A DNA stretch of 43,056 bases, from the NCBI RefSeq assembly GCF_015163715.1, contig NZ_JADDUM010000099.1, positions 1 to 43,056 on the forward strand, given 5' to 3'. Positions 26,342 through 35,415 of the stretch are shown here, piece by piece. The notes below the pieces were generated by a model. That model did no database searches and was not told the origin of the DNA. It saw nothing but the letters and a program-made list of their open reading frames with translations. The translations under genes and the position numbers were made by a program. Within the stretch, counting starts at the first letter, position 1, and the number at the start of each line of letters is the position of its first letter. This DNA comes from Pseudomonas cyclaminis. GTDB taxonomy: Bacteria; Pseudomonadota; Gammaproteobacteria; Pseudomonadales; Pseudomonadaceae.

Positions 26342-28768
26342 ATGGGTAAATACGAACTCGATACGATGCCGGTGATTCGCGAGCTCAAGGGCTTCGATGC
26401 ACGCTCCGGCAATCGCTTGGAACGCCTGATTTTCAACAACCGCCTGTGGGTGGTTTTGGCCTGTCTGCTGGTGACGGTTGCCTTGAGCTTTTTCGCCGCA
26501 TCGCGGCTGACGCTCAATGCCAGTTTCGAGAAGATGATCCCGCATAATCAGCCGTTCATCAAAAACTACCTGGACAATCGCCAGGCCCTGCGGGGGCTCG
26601 GCAATGCGGTGCGGGTGGTGGTTGAAAGCAGTGATGGCGACATCTTTGACCAGCATTATCTGGACGCGTTGAAGGAGATCAGCGACGAGCTGTTCCTGAT
26701 GCCCGGTGTCGACCGCGCCTGGATGAAATCGCTCTGGACCCCGTCCGTGCGCTGGACCGAGGTCACCGAGGAAGGGTTTCAGGGCGGCCCGGTGATGCCC
26801 GACTCCTATGACGGCTCGCAACAGTCGGTGCAACAGCTGCGGATGAACATCGCTCGGTCCGGCATCGTCGGCAGCCTGATTGGCAACAACTTCAAGTCCA
26901 GCATGATTTTCGTGCCCTTATTGGAGAAAGACCCGGTCACTGGCAAGTCCATTGATTACCACGCCTTCTCGCGCCAGCTGGAGGAGAAGCTGCGTAATCG
27001 CTATGAGTATTCCGGTCAAGGCGCTTCACGCGGCTCGGGCGAGGAGGGTAAGGGCCCGATCAAGATCCGCGTCATCGGTTTTGCCAAACTGGTGGGTGAC
27101 CTGATCGATGGCCTGATGCTGGTGATGCTGTACTTCGGCGTCGCCGCGTTGATCGCCACCGCGATCATCTATTACTTCACCCGCTGCGCCCGCAGCACCG
27201 CGTTGGTGATCAGTTGCTCGGTGGTTGCCGTGGTCTGGCAACTCGGGCTGGTGGCGCTGCTCGGTTTCGAGCTGGATCCGTTCTCGATCCTGGTGCCGTT
27301 TCTGGTGTTTGCCATCGGCGTGTCCCACGGCGCGCAAAAGATGAACGGCATCATGCAGGACGTGGGGCGCGGCACCCACCAACTGATCGCCGCGCGTTAC
27401 ACCTTCCGACGCCTGTTTCTCGCCGGGCTGACGGCGTTGCTCGCCGATGCGGTGGGCTTCGCGGTGCTGATGCTGGTGGACATTCCAGTGATCCAGGACC
27501 TGGCGATCACGGCGAGCATTGGCGTCGCGGTGTTGATCTTCACCAATTTGGTGTTGCTGCCGGTGTTGCTCTCGTATTTCGGTGTCAGTCGCAAGGCGGC
27601 AGAGCGCAGCCTGCGTGCCGAAAATCAACCCGGGCCAGGCAAGGGATTCTGGACTTTTCTCGAGCGTTTCACCGAACGACGCTGGGCCAGCGGGGCAATC
27701 GCCGTCGCCGGTTTACTAGCGATCGTCGGACTGATTGTCAGCTCGCACCTGAAAATCGGTGACCTCGATCCCGGGGCGCCGGAGCTGCGTTCAGACTCGC
27801 GCTACAACCGCGATAACGCCTACATCACCGCCAACTATTCGCTGTCCAGTGACCAGTTCGCAATCATGCTCAAGACCCCGAAGGAGGGCTGCCTGAAGTA
27901 TGAAACACTGGTGGAGGCGGATCGGCTGGGCTGGTTGTTGCAGCAGCAACCGGGGGTACAGACCACGGTTTCGCTGGTCAACGCGGTGCGGCAGATCACG
28001 GCGGGGTCGTTCGAGGGCAACCCGAAATGGCTGACCCTTGCACGCAATCAAAACGTCCTGAACTACGCGGCGCAACAGGCCTCGGTCAACAACCCGGAAC
28101 TGTTCAATAGCGACTGCTCAATGATGCCGATCATCGCCTACCTGTCTGACCACAAGGCCGAAACCCTCGACAGGGTGGTGCAGGTGTCACAAGCCTTCGC
28201 CAACGAACACAGCACGCCTGATCGTCAGTTCATGCTGGCGGCGGGCAGCGCCGGAATCGAGGCGGCGACCAACATTGTCGTGCGCGATGCCAACCACACC
28301 ATGCTGCTCTACGTGTATGCCGCGGTGATCGTGTTGTGCTTCATCACTTTCCGCAGTTGGCGCGCGGTGGTGGTGGCGGTGGTGCCGCTGGTGCTGACTT
28401 CGATTCTGTGCGAGGCGCTGATGGTCTGGCTGGGTATGGGCGTGAAGGTCGCGACGTTGCCGGTGATTGCGTTGGGTGTCGGCATTGGCGTGGATTACGC
28501 GCTGTACCTGCTCAGCGTGCAATTGGCTCAACAACGCGCCGGTCTTTCATTGACTGAGGCCTACCGCAACTCGGTGCGCTTTACCGGCAAGGTGGTGGCG
28601 CTGGTCGGCATCACGCTGGCGGCGGGCGTGGTCACCTGGGCCTGGTCACCGATCAAGTTCCAGGCGGACATGGGCATTCTGCTGACGTTCATGTTCATCT
28701 GGAACATGGTCGGGGCGCTGGTGCTGATTCCTGCGCTGTCGCATTTTTTGCTGCGGCGTGCATATTGA
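26342..28768 (+). CDS. MMPL/RND-superfamily transporter
   Basis: An 808-residue inner-membrane protein with the RND/MMPL duplicated layout. One helix near residues 36-55 is followed by a large periplasmic loop and a block of about five helices from ~255 to 415. Then come a second single helix near 455, a second loop, and a final helix block from ~645 to 805. The size and the absence of a membrane-fusion partner point to the "predicted exporter of the RND superfamily" group, usually moving lipids or hydrophobic compounds by proton motive force. With the three exported proteins just upstream it forms a probable envelope transport unit. Direction of transport cannot be told. Confidence 0.85.
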   Translation: MGKYELDTMPVIRELKGFDARSGNRLERLIFNNRLWVVLACLLVTVALSFFAASRLTLNASFEKMIPHNQPFIKNYLDNRQALRGLGNAVRVVVESSDGDIFDQHYLDALKEISDELFLMPGVDRAWMKSLWTPSVRWTEVTEEGFQGGPVMPDSYDGSQQSVQQLRMNIARSGIVGSLIGNNFKSSMIFVPLLEKDPVTGKSIDYHAFSRQLEEKLRNRYEYSGQGASRGSGEEGKGPIKIRVIGFAKLVGDLIDGLMLVMLYFGVAALIATAIIYYFTRCARSTALVISCSVVAVVWQLGLVALLGFELDPFSILVPFLVFAIGVSHGAQKMNGIMQDVGRGTHQLIAARYTFRRLFLAGLTALLADAVGFAVLMLVDIPVIQDLAITASIGVAVLIFTNLVLLPVLLSYFGVSRKAAERSLRAENQPGPGKGFWTFLERFTERRWASGAIAVAGLLAIVGLIVSSHLKIGDLDPGAPELRSDSRYNRDNAYITANYSLSSDQFAIMLKTPKEGCLKYETLVEADRLGWLLQQQPGVQTTVSLVNAVRQITAGSFEGNPKWLTLARNQNVLNYAAQQASVNNPELFNSDCSMMPIIAYLSDHKAETLDRVVQVSQAFANEHSTPDRQFMLAAGSAGIEAATNIVVRDANHTMLLYVYAAVIVLCFITFRSWRAVVVAVVPLVLTSILCEALMVWLGMGVKVATLPVIALGVGIGVDYALYLLSVQLAQQRAGLSLTEAYRNSVRFTGKVVALVGITLAAGVVTWAWSPIKFQADMGILLTFMFIWNMVGALVLIPALSHFLLRRAY

Positions 28769-28839
28769 CCAATGACAGTTCGTCGTGAACCCGGAAGTCC
28801 CGCACGCCTGGGCTTAGATATTTTTTTTGAGGTTCTGCA

Positions 28840-30600
28840 ATGCCTGAATTCAATGCTCCGTTAACCGACATGCGCTTTGTGCTGAACGAGGTTTTTGCCG
28901 CACCCGCGCTCTGGGCGCGCCTGCCGGCACTGGCAGACATCCTCGATTGGCAAACCGCCGAGGCGATTCTCGACGAAGCCGGAAAGATCACGGGCGCCCT
29001 GCTCGCCCCGCTCAACCGCAGCGGCGACGAAGAAGGCGCGCAATGGCATCAAGGGCATGTGCGCACGCCCGCCGGCTTCAAAGAGGCTTATGCGACCTAT
29101 GCCGAAGGCGGTTGGGTCGGCCTGAGCGGCAACCCGGTGTTCGGAGGCATGGGTATGCCGAAGATGCTCGCGGTGTGCTTCGAAGAGATGCTCTACGCCG
29201 CCAACTGCAGCTTTGCGCTGTACTCGGCCTTGAGCTCCGGGGCGTGCCTGGCCATCGATGCGCACGCCAGTGCGAAGCTGAAGAATTGCTATTTGCCGCC
29301 CCTGTACGAAGGCCGCTGGGCCGGGTCCATGTGCCTGACCGAAGCCCACGCTGGCACCGACCTGGGCCTGATTCGCACCCGGGCGCAGGTCCAGGCGGAT
29401 GGCAGCTACCGCATCAGCGGCAGCAAGATTTTCATCACCGGTGGCGAGCAAGACCTGACAGAAAATATCATCCACCTGGTGTTGGCCAAACTGCCGGACG
29501 CACCAGCCGGGCCCAAAGGCATTTCGCTGTTCCTGGTGCCCAAGCGCCTGGTCAACGATGACGGTTCGCTGGGCGACACCAACGCTGTCAGCTGCGGCTC
29601 CATCGAGCACAAGATGGGCATCAAGGCCTCGGCCACCTGTATGATGAACTTCGATGACGCGCAAGGCTGGTTGATCGGCGAGGAAAACAAAGGCCTGGCC
29701 GCCATGTTCACCATGATGAATTACGAGCGCCTGTCCATCGGCATTCAGGGCCTGGGCTGCGCTGAAGCGTCGTACCAGAATGCACGCACCTATGCCCTTG
29801 ATCGCCTGCAAAGCCGCGCACCGGGTGGGCCGGTAGCAGCCGACAAGATCGCCGACCCGATCATCGTCCACCCCGACGTGCGCCGCATGCTGTTGAGCAT
29901 GAAAGCCATGACCGAAGGTGGCCGCGCGTTCGCCTGCTATGTCGGGCAACAACTGGACCTGGCGAAGTTTTCCGATGACACCGGCGAACAGCAGCGTGCC
30001 GCACAACTCGTGGCACTGCTGACACCAGTGGCCAAAGCGTTCTTCACCGACACCGGGCTCGATAGCTGCGTACTCGGCCAGCAAGTGTTTGGCGGCCACG
30101 GCTACATTCGCGAATGGGGCCAGGAGCAATTGGTTCGCGACGTGCGCATCGCGCAGATCTACGAAGGCACAAATGGCATCCAAGCGCTGGATCTGCTGGG
30201 ACGAAAAGTGCTGGGCAATGGCGGCGCTGCGCTGCGGGTATTCACCAAGGAAATCGAACAATTCGTCCAGCTGCCGAACGCGCCCCACGCCGTCGAACTG
30301 GCTGGCGCTGTCGAACGCCTGGAAGTCCTCAGCGACTGGCTGATGCAACACGCCAAATCGGACGCCAACCTGGTCGGCAGTTCCTGCGTGGAGTATTTGC
30401 AGCTGTTCGGTTACGTGGCCTACGCCTACATGTGGGCACGAATGGCGGGGGTGGCGACTGACAACAGCCCGTTCCACCAAGCGAAACAGGCGACGGCGGC
30501 GTTCTTCTTCAGCCGTTTGTTGCCGCGTATCGAGAGCCTGGACACTTCGATTCGCGCTGGCAGCACAGACCTGTTCCGTTTGGACGCCGAGAATTTCTGA
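28840..30600 (+). CDS. Acyl-CoA dehydrogenase, long (DmdC/FadE-like) form
   Basis: A 586-residue flavoprotein of the longer acyl-CoA dehydrogenase group with extra N- and C-terminal regions. MCLTEAHAGTDLG and IFITGGE mark the FAD/substrate-binding beta domain. The likely catalytic base is Glu442 in QIYEGTNGIQ. Relatives include the 3-methylmercaptopropionyl-CoA dehydrogenase DmdC and various medium/long-chain enzymes. GAGG lies seven bases before the ATG. It would oxidise an acyl-CoA to the 2-enoyl-CoA. In the cargo the only ligase is frameshifted, so activation may rely on host ligases. Confidence 0.9.
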   Translation: MPEFNAPLTDMRFVLNEVFAAPALWARLPALADILDWQTAEAILDEAGKITGALLAPLNRSGDEEGAQWHQGHVRTPAGFKEAYATYAEGGWVGLSGNPVFGGMGMPKMLAVCFEEMLYAANCSFALYSALSSGACLAIDAHASAKLKNCYLPPLYEGRWAGSMCLTEAHAGTDLGLIRTRAQVQADGSYRISGSKIFITGGEQDLTENIIHLVLAKLPDAPAGPKGISLFLVPKRLVNDDGSLGDTNAVSCGSIEHKMGIKASATCMMNFDDAQGWLIGEENKGLAAMFTMMNYERLSIGIQGLGCAEASYQNARTYALDRLQSRAPGGPVAADKIADPIIVHPDVRRMLLSMKAMTEGGRAFACYVGQQLDLAKFSDDTGEQQRAAQLVALLTPVAKAFFTDTGLDSCVLGQQVFGGHGYIREWGQEQLVRDVRIAQIYEGTNGIQALDLLGRKVLGNGGAALRVFTKEIEQFVQLPNAPHAVELAGAVERLEVLSDWLMQHAKSDANLVGSSCVEYLQLFGYVAYAYMWARMAGVATDNSPFHQAKQATAAFFFSRLLPRIESLDTSIRAGSTDLFRLDAENF

Positions 30601-30975
30601 AGGCCGGTTTCATTTTGCCGAAACCCGCGGGTACCCGTTGACTATCAACACCAGGGAATGCCAATGGGCTTACCTTGGTGTGCCACCATTTTGGAATTGC
30701 CTTCGAGTGTCAACCGAGTTCTCGGTGGCATATGCATCAGAAAAATGGGGGCCGGTTGATCACTACATGGGAAGCATTTCGACAAGCAATCAACCAACAA
30801 TCTTATAGTTCAGACCTGTGATCCGCGAATTTGGCGTAGGTGAGTCGAATCGTCGTTATCTGTTGGAAAGAACACTTTTGGCCGGTGGTTCCGATGCTGA
30901 AGGGCAGCTTTTGGGGGCTGCCGATCATGGCGACGAAGCACCTGGTCAAATCCAATGCAAACAGCTGGTAGGTCG

Positions 30976-31007
30976 AATGCAAATAGGTGGTCAAGTCAGT
31001 GCAATTA
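30976..31007 (+). repeat. 32-bp imperfect direct repeat, copy 1
   Basis: The unit starts AATGCAAAT and ends TGCAATTA with GGTCAAG in the middle. It aligns with 31156-31187 with only four mismatches. A partial third copy (TGGTCAAATCCAATGCAA) is at 30943-30960. Confidence 0.75.
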
Positions 31008-31155
31008 CCCAGTGATGCCGTCCGGTCTGAGACCAGTGCACGTCAGGCTGTCTTTTGCACAGGAACTGGAAATCTCAGCGGCGCCCGGTGCGCAAGCACC
31101 GAGAGGCGTAAGAAAGGCCAATAGGCCGTTACCCTGTTGTTGATGTCGCTGCGGC

Positions 31156-31187
31156 AATGCAAATGGTTGGTCAAGCCAATGCAATTA
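31156..31187 (+). repeat. 32-bp imperfect direct repeat, copy 2
   Basis: Second copy of the unit at 30976, 180 bp away. It contains the small inverted repeat TTGG-TCAAG-CCAA. It lies about 40 bp past the ginD stop. It could be a protein-binding site or the terminal repeats of an eroded insertion sequence. Confidence 0.75.
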
Positions 31188-31226
31188 AACATAATCGATG
31201 TACATACATTCCTGGGATCTCTTAGA

Positions 31227-31619
31227 TTACTTCCTGAAATGAACCAACGGTCGATCCAGCATCGCTTGAGATACGCCATGCATATCCGCATTGGCCTGCC
31301 AAGTGAGGAAGCGCGCAAGAAGTTGTTGATTAACAGCCTTAAGCAGCTGATTTGCTTCAGTCAACTTTTCAATGCGCTCATTTGCTAGCTGGATGTCTTT
31401 AACCCACCCTGGCTTTTCAGTTGGCGCTTTGAGCGCAGCCTTGCGATCCTTCATTGCCATGTCTACCGCTGACAGTTTCATCAAGGACTGGCGAGCCCTA
31501 TTGATGCTCAGCTTGGTTTTGCAGGCCTCGACTAGAAGAGGCCAAGTCAGCTTAGGTTCAGACCAATCTTGAATCAACTTGACGATGCGCGCTTCGTCTT
31601 TCTTCGTCAAATGCCCCAC
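31227..31619 (-). CDS. ginD: Small helical accessory protein of the recombinase operon (GinD-like)
   Basis: A 130-residue protein, almost entirely helical by composition, with a heptad-like central stretch (about 70-100, LANERIEKLTEANQLLKAVN) and an N-terminal segment resembling a short helix-turn-helix. It is the fourth gene behind three tyrosine recombinases and starts two bases after their last stop, with a GTG start and GAGG upstream. Position and size match GinD, which is reported as essential for GInt integration and excision, and recall TnpC of Tn554. It probably bridges or orients the recombinases on DNA. Confidence 0.75.
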   Translation of the reverse strand: MGHLTKKDEARIVKLIQDWSEPKLTWPLLVEACKTKLSINRARQSLMKLSAVDMAMKDRKAALKAPTEKPGWVKDIQLANERIEKLTEANQLLKAVNQQLLARFLTWQANADMHGVSQAMLDRPLVHFRK

Positions 31620-31621
31620 AT

Positions 31622-33832
31622 CTATACCTCAATACTGTCTAGCATGTCCGCCAGCTTGTCTAAAGAAGACAGCGCCTCTTGTTTTGGTACTTCAATTGTT
31701 TTTGCGTTGATAAGTCCCGCCATTGCGGCAGCATTTTTGGTCAAGTTCCAACCATTATCAACATTCCACACAATGTCCCCGTTCTTGAGCTCAGGACTCT
31801 CTAAGACTTTGATCAACGTATCGCATTTGAATAGGTCTAGCCCTGTTTTTTTACGCCAATCAGAGGCGCCGAAGTCTGCTTGAGCTTCGGCAGTCGCCGC
31901 TTTTTCATAGCGCTGCTTTAGGTAAGCCCTCTCTTCCTTAAGATTGGCTAGCTTTACATCATCACCCTTCACACAAGCCAAGTTTCCACAAGTCAAACAC
32001 GCCCCCATTTTAGGGCAGGGTTCACTCTCAAACGAATGTATACAAAGACCGAGGTGAGTTTTATGAATGACTCGATCTTGGTTACCCTCACTAATAGCAA
32101 TCAAATCACTGAGATTCAAAGGTTCATTCGTATGAATTTTATCTAAGCACTTTGCTGCATTAGTCTGCTTGGTCTTAGGGTGCACTGCGGCAACCGCTTG
32201 GCGCTGTTCTTCAACAGTTATATGATTATAGACCGACCCTTGGGTAGTGCGTCCAGAAAACGCATCAATCAGCAGTTGCGAAAGGCCTGCCCGATGCATT
32301 TCCGTATTCAGTTCGTGACGAAAAGCGTGCGTGTTCACCTTTAGATCCCCGTACCCGTGTCGCTGGAAGATACTTTGTGATTGCGAAGCCCCTCCTAATT
32401 GCGCTGTCATTCGCGTATGGCCGACGGCAATTTCTACTCCAAAATCACGTTGCATTGCGAAATTGTTTTTTGTCTCATCGGGTAGGCTTCCAGTTCGCAC
32501 CGTAAATAATGCATCCCGATACTTCACGCGCTTTTTCCCGTCTTCCACAGGTGTGGTGTACGGGAAGTCTCTAGGCAGGTATTTTTCGCGCACAAGGATA
32601 TTGAGCTTTCGTAATGTAATGACCGCTTTATCGTTATACTGATAGTGATTAAGTCTACCGTTCACATAAACACGCTTTCCCTTGCCGGTGTCCCATCCTT
32701 GCCGTATTTCATCCAGTATCGTCCGTGTATGGGGTGTTAATGCTGTGCGTTTTGCTAGGGGGGCGAGCCATTTAATTTCAAAAACTTTTCGCGCTAGTTC
32801 ATCTCCATAAACTTTAGTTTTGAGCGCCGCGCATGCCTCATCATACGAGAGAGGATCATCTTGACCTTTCGTGGGTACACCCTCATGCGGGGGAAATTCG
32901 TCGGGGTGATCTTCGAGCCACGCTGCATATGTGCGGGCCTCATCGGTGATAGGTGTTAGCAGCTTAATCAAGCGTTCCACTGAAGATCCCATGCCTGTCA
33001 CAACGGGCTTCGTTGTCGCTCCACAGCCCTTCTCGGCGTACCATCGCAGGAACATTCGATGACCACCCTCGGCATCATCTTTGAATACAACGCAGTCACG
33101 TTCGACATCGGCTAATTCTCCTACGCGACTAGGCTGACTGAGCAAAAGGGCACATGCTGAGACTGTTATAATGTCTAGCGAACTGGTCAGATCATTATTA
33201 AATAGCTCGCCCAAGGCTCGAATCGATTCACGGCTCGGCAGTTTTTTTTCGTTATTTTTCTGCTGCTCCTTCAGTGTACCCGAGTCCTTGTATCGCAGCG
33301 GCGACGTCCATCGAAATGGCTTTGCGAGTAATCCTTTATCCTTCATTAACACGATAATCTGTTCGAGAAATTTGCTCCTATTGTACGCACTATTTCCATC
33401 AGGATACTCAGTCTCTAGTTGTTCACAAGCTCTGTTGCAGATAACAGCCGAAACTCTCGTCACGTCATTTGTTCCAGTCATCTCGAACAGCGCAACCTCA
33501 AGAATTCTCGCACCGGAAAGTATGTCCTTAGCCGATTTCTTTCTTCGAAATACGCAGTGATACACAATTACCGCTTTGGTGAAATCCATGAATGGCGGTT
33601 GCATATATTTTTTGTCTTTCGCATTCGAATTTCTCGGTGATCCATGTGCAGTGAAGGCGCAGCTGCTAATTCCAGAATTATGCCATGAGTCCATATCCCA
33701 TCGAATCCCAGCATGGACCCGTTGATTAGCAACGCCCTTGGGCAAAGTGGCTTGCGCCCAAGTGATAAAAGCATCAAGCTGTGCGGCGGCTTTAAGGTGA
33801 CTAAGGGGTTTAAAATCGATGATATTGCTCAT
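31622..33832 (-). CDS. ginC: Tyrosine recombinase, long form (GinC-like)
   Basis: A 736-residue site-specific recombinase of the phage integrase family. Catalytic pieces are seen in order: an Arg in SQPSRVGELADVE, HAFRHELN (H-x-x-R box) and the nucleophile Tyr in GSVYNHIT. A C-terminal extension of about 190 residues carries a cysteine cluster CPKMGACLTCGNLAC that may bind zinc. The ATG at 33832 overlaps the ginB stop (ATGA), which argues for coupled translation and for this start rather than one 14 codons upstream. Size and order fit the third recombinase of ginABCD. Confidence 0.85.
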   Translation of the reverse strand: MSNIIDFKPLSHLKAAAQLDAFITWAQATLPKGVANQRVHAGIRWDMDSWHNSGISSCAFTAHGSPRNSNAKDKKYMQPPFMDFTKAVIVYHCVFRRKKSAKDILSGARILEVALFEMTGTNDVTRVSAVICNRACEQLETEYPDGNSAYNRSKFLEQIIVLMKDKGLLAKPFRWTSPLRYKDSGTLKEQQKNNEKKLPSRESIRALGELFNNDLTSSLDIITVSACALLLSQPSRVGELADVERDCVVFKDDAEGGHRMFLRWYAEKGCGATTKPVVTGMGSSVERLIKLLTPITDEARTYAAWLEDHPDEFPPHEGVPTKGQDDPLSYDEACAALKTKVYGDELARKVFEIKWLAPLAKRTALTPHTRTILDEIRQGWDTGKGKRVYVNGRLNHYQYNDKAVITLRKLNILVREKYLPRDFPYTTPVEDGKKRVKYRDALFTVRTGSLPDETKNNFAMQRDFGVEIAVGHTRMTAQLGGASQSQSIFQRHGYGDLKVNTHAFRHELNTEMHRAGLSQLLIDAFSGRTTQGSVYNHITVEEQRQAVAAVHPKTKQTNAAKCLDKIHTNEPLNLSDLIAISEGNQDRVIHKTHLGLCIHSFESEPCPKMGACLTCGNLACVKGDDVKLANLKEERAYLKQRYEKAATAEAQADFGASDWRKKTGLDLFKCDTLIKVLESPELKNGDIVWNVDNGWNLTKNAAAMAGLINAKTIEVPKQEALSSLDKLADMLDSIEV

Positions 33833-35415
33833 ATTGCACGTCCATCCATGCGTGATTTTCGCAGCGCGTTGCAATCAAGAATCACCTTGCGACATGCTAG
33901 AATTGCACGGTCCCATAGCACTCCCGTTGTTTTATCGTTGGTAATAGTTTGCGCACGGCGGCGTTCAAGCCGAGCAAGTGCGGCGCCATGATCCGCGTCA
34001 ACGAGTGGCTGAAATTTAATGCAGCCATAACATGTAAATGGTGCATCCAAAAAGCAGGTTTGATCGGCGCCGCAGACAGCAAGGTCCTCGATTAGGCGGT
34101 CCACACGATCTCCATTTTTGGCAGAAGAACGATCCGTCACAATAAAGCCCGTAAACGCTCCCACGACTAGTGCCAGATGATCACTCATCTTTTCGTCAAT
34201 CAGGCTCATTAACTCAGCTGATACCGCTCTGTATTTACGGACGGTGCGTGTGCCGGAATGCATTAGTGCACTAGCGATGGACCACTCATCCAACCCCGCG
34301 TTCGAGAGATCGGTACCGAGCGTATGCCTGAAGCGATGGCCTTTAGAAATTTTCAGAGGCTGATGTGTACGCGGCGAGATAGGAAAGCCAAGCATACTCT
34401 CCATTTGCCACAACCAAAGTCTTATCATTCCACCGGTGATATGAAACTTCGCCTGTGGGCCCTGCTCCAACACTTTTTGATCAGGAAGATCAACTAACAC
34501 GGGAATTGACTTAATCTCCCTTCTTTCATTGTCTCGTTTGCGACGAAAGAGTGGTACGTTTCCAATCGCCTTACACCAATTGGCTCGATCAGGATACTCC
34601 CGCTCAAGTTGGGCTTGAATAAGAGCCTTATATGCCTGCACGGTATTGTAAAGATCTTCATCTAAGTTGAAGGTCTCGGATTTTTCTCGCCATCCCGAAT
34701 CATCGCCTTTCTGCTTCGCCCAAAATATTCGAATAAGATAGCCCTGTTCGGTTTTGATAAAGTCATCAAAGACCATCATGCGTAGTTGTGAGCCACGCTG
34801 TCCGTAGATCATCGCCAGGCGCAAATAGAGATAGCGCTCAGGATCTAAATTACCGTGACAGAACTGTTCATGCGTCCACTGGTGCAGGGCGTCCTGCTCC
34901 ATCTGCGTGAACGGCCCCTGTTCAGGATCTAGGCGCAAGATGACATCATTTCGCGGCCGCTTCTTTTTGGGGATCGCGTTATAAGCTTCAATCAAGGCTT
35001 TCGAAGGTCGCTGTTCAAGCGATTCGCATGCTTGCCAAAATCCCATGAAGCCGACCAGCGCGGAAAACTCCCCCATATTAAAACGCTCGCGCAAATCAAT
35101 CAGGTGATTCTCATTGAGGGGATCTAGTCCCACCTGCGCAGCGCGCGACAGAATTGAGGCAGCTAGGCCAATAGTTCCCTGTGAAACCTCTGCCATGCGA
35201 TAGGCCAAAGCGGCGTGTAACCAGCGTTGCCAATCGAATGGAACGCAGCGGATTGCAGCTTGCCAATTGATCGCATTACGGGATGACCTATCAGGCCACC
35301 ACATCGGTTCAGATGGGGTGAACAGCAGGCCGCATTTGGCAAGGCGAGGTGTAATCAGCCATGCATCAAAAGAGTTCTGCGTGGGAACTTCAAGTGCTGA
35401 AATTGCGACATTCAC
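33829..35415 (-). CDS. ginB: Tyrosine recombinase (GinB-like)
   Basis: A 528-residue tyrosine recombinase. The Arg region is YGQRGSQLRMMVFDD, the His/Arg box is GHRFRHTLGTDL and the likely nucleophile is Tyr in TVRKYRAVS. It ends with a cysteine cluster CGADQTC and CYGC, similar in spacing to the one in the next gene. It starts with GTG overlapping the ginA stop (GTGA). Tandem recombinases of this kind are expected to act together in one complex. Confidence 0.85.
   Translation of the reverse strand: MNVAISALEVPTQNSFDAWLITPRLAKCGLLFTPSEPMWWPDRSSRNAINWQAAIRCVPFDWQRWLHAALAYRMAEVSQGTIGLAASILSRAAQVGLDPLNENHLIDLRERFNMGEFSALVGFMGFWQACESLEQRPSKALIEAYNAIPKKKRPRNDVILRLDPEQGPFTQMEQDALHQWTHEQFCHGNLDPERYLYLRLAMIYGQRGSQLRMMVFDDFIKTEQGYLIRIFWAKQKGDDSGWREKSETFNLDEDLYNTVQAYKALIQAQLEREYPDRANWCKAIGNVPLFRRKRDNERREIKSIPVLVDLPDQKVLEQGPQAKFHITGGMIRLWLWQMESMLGFPISPRTHQPLKISKGHRFRHTLGTDLSNAGLDEWSIASALMHSGTRTVRKYRAVSAELMSLIDEKMSDHLALVVGAFTGFIVTDRSSAKNGDRVDRLIEDLAVCGADQTCFLDAPFTCYGCIKFQPLVDADHGAALARLERRRAQTITNDKTTGVLWDRAILACRKVILDCNALRKSRMDGRAI

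Larger units (their letters stand above)
30601..31226. other. Gene-free junction between cargo and ginD
   Basis: About 620 bp with no convincing gene. It holds imperfect direct repeats (see 30976-31007 and 31156-31187) and a shorter related motif at 30943-30960. The composition is uneven, which suggests fragments of older elements. Confidence 0.5.

Noticed and set aside
28861..30480. 539-codon frame opposite the acyl-CoA dehydrogenase
   Set aside because: Antisense shadow in a GC-rich gene; composition biased and no family resemblance.
30803..30994. 63-codon minus-strand frame near the direct repeats
   Set aside because: No ribosome site or family; overlaps the repeat units.
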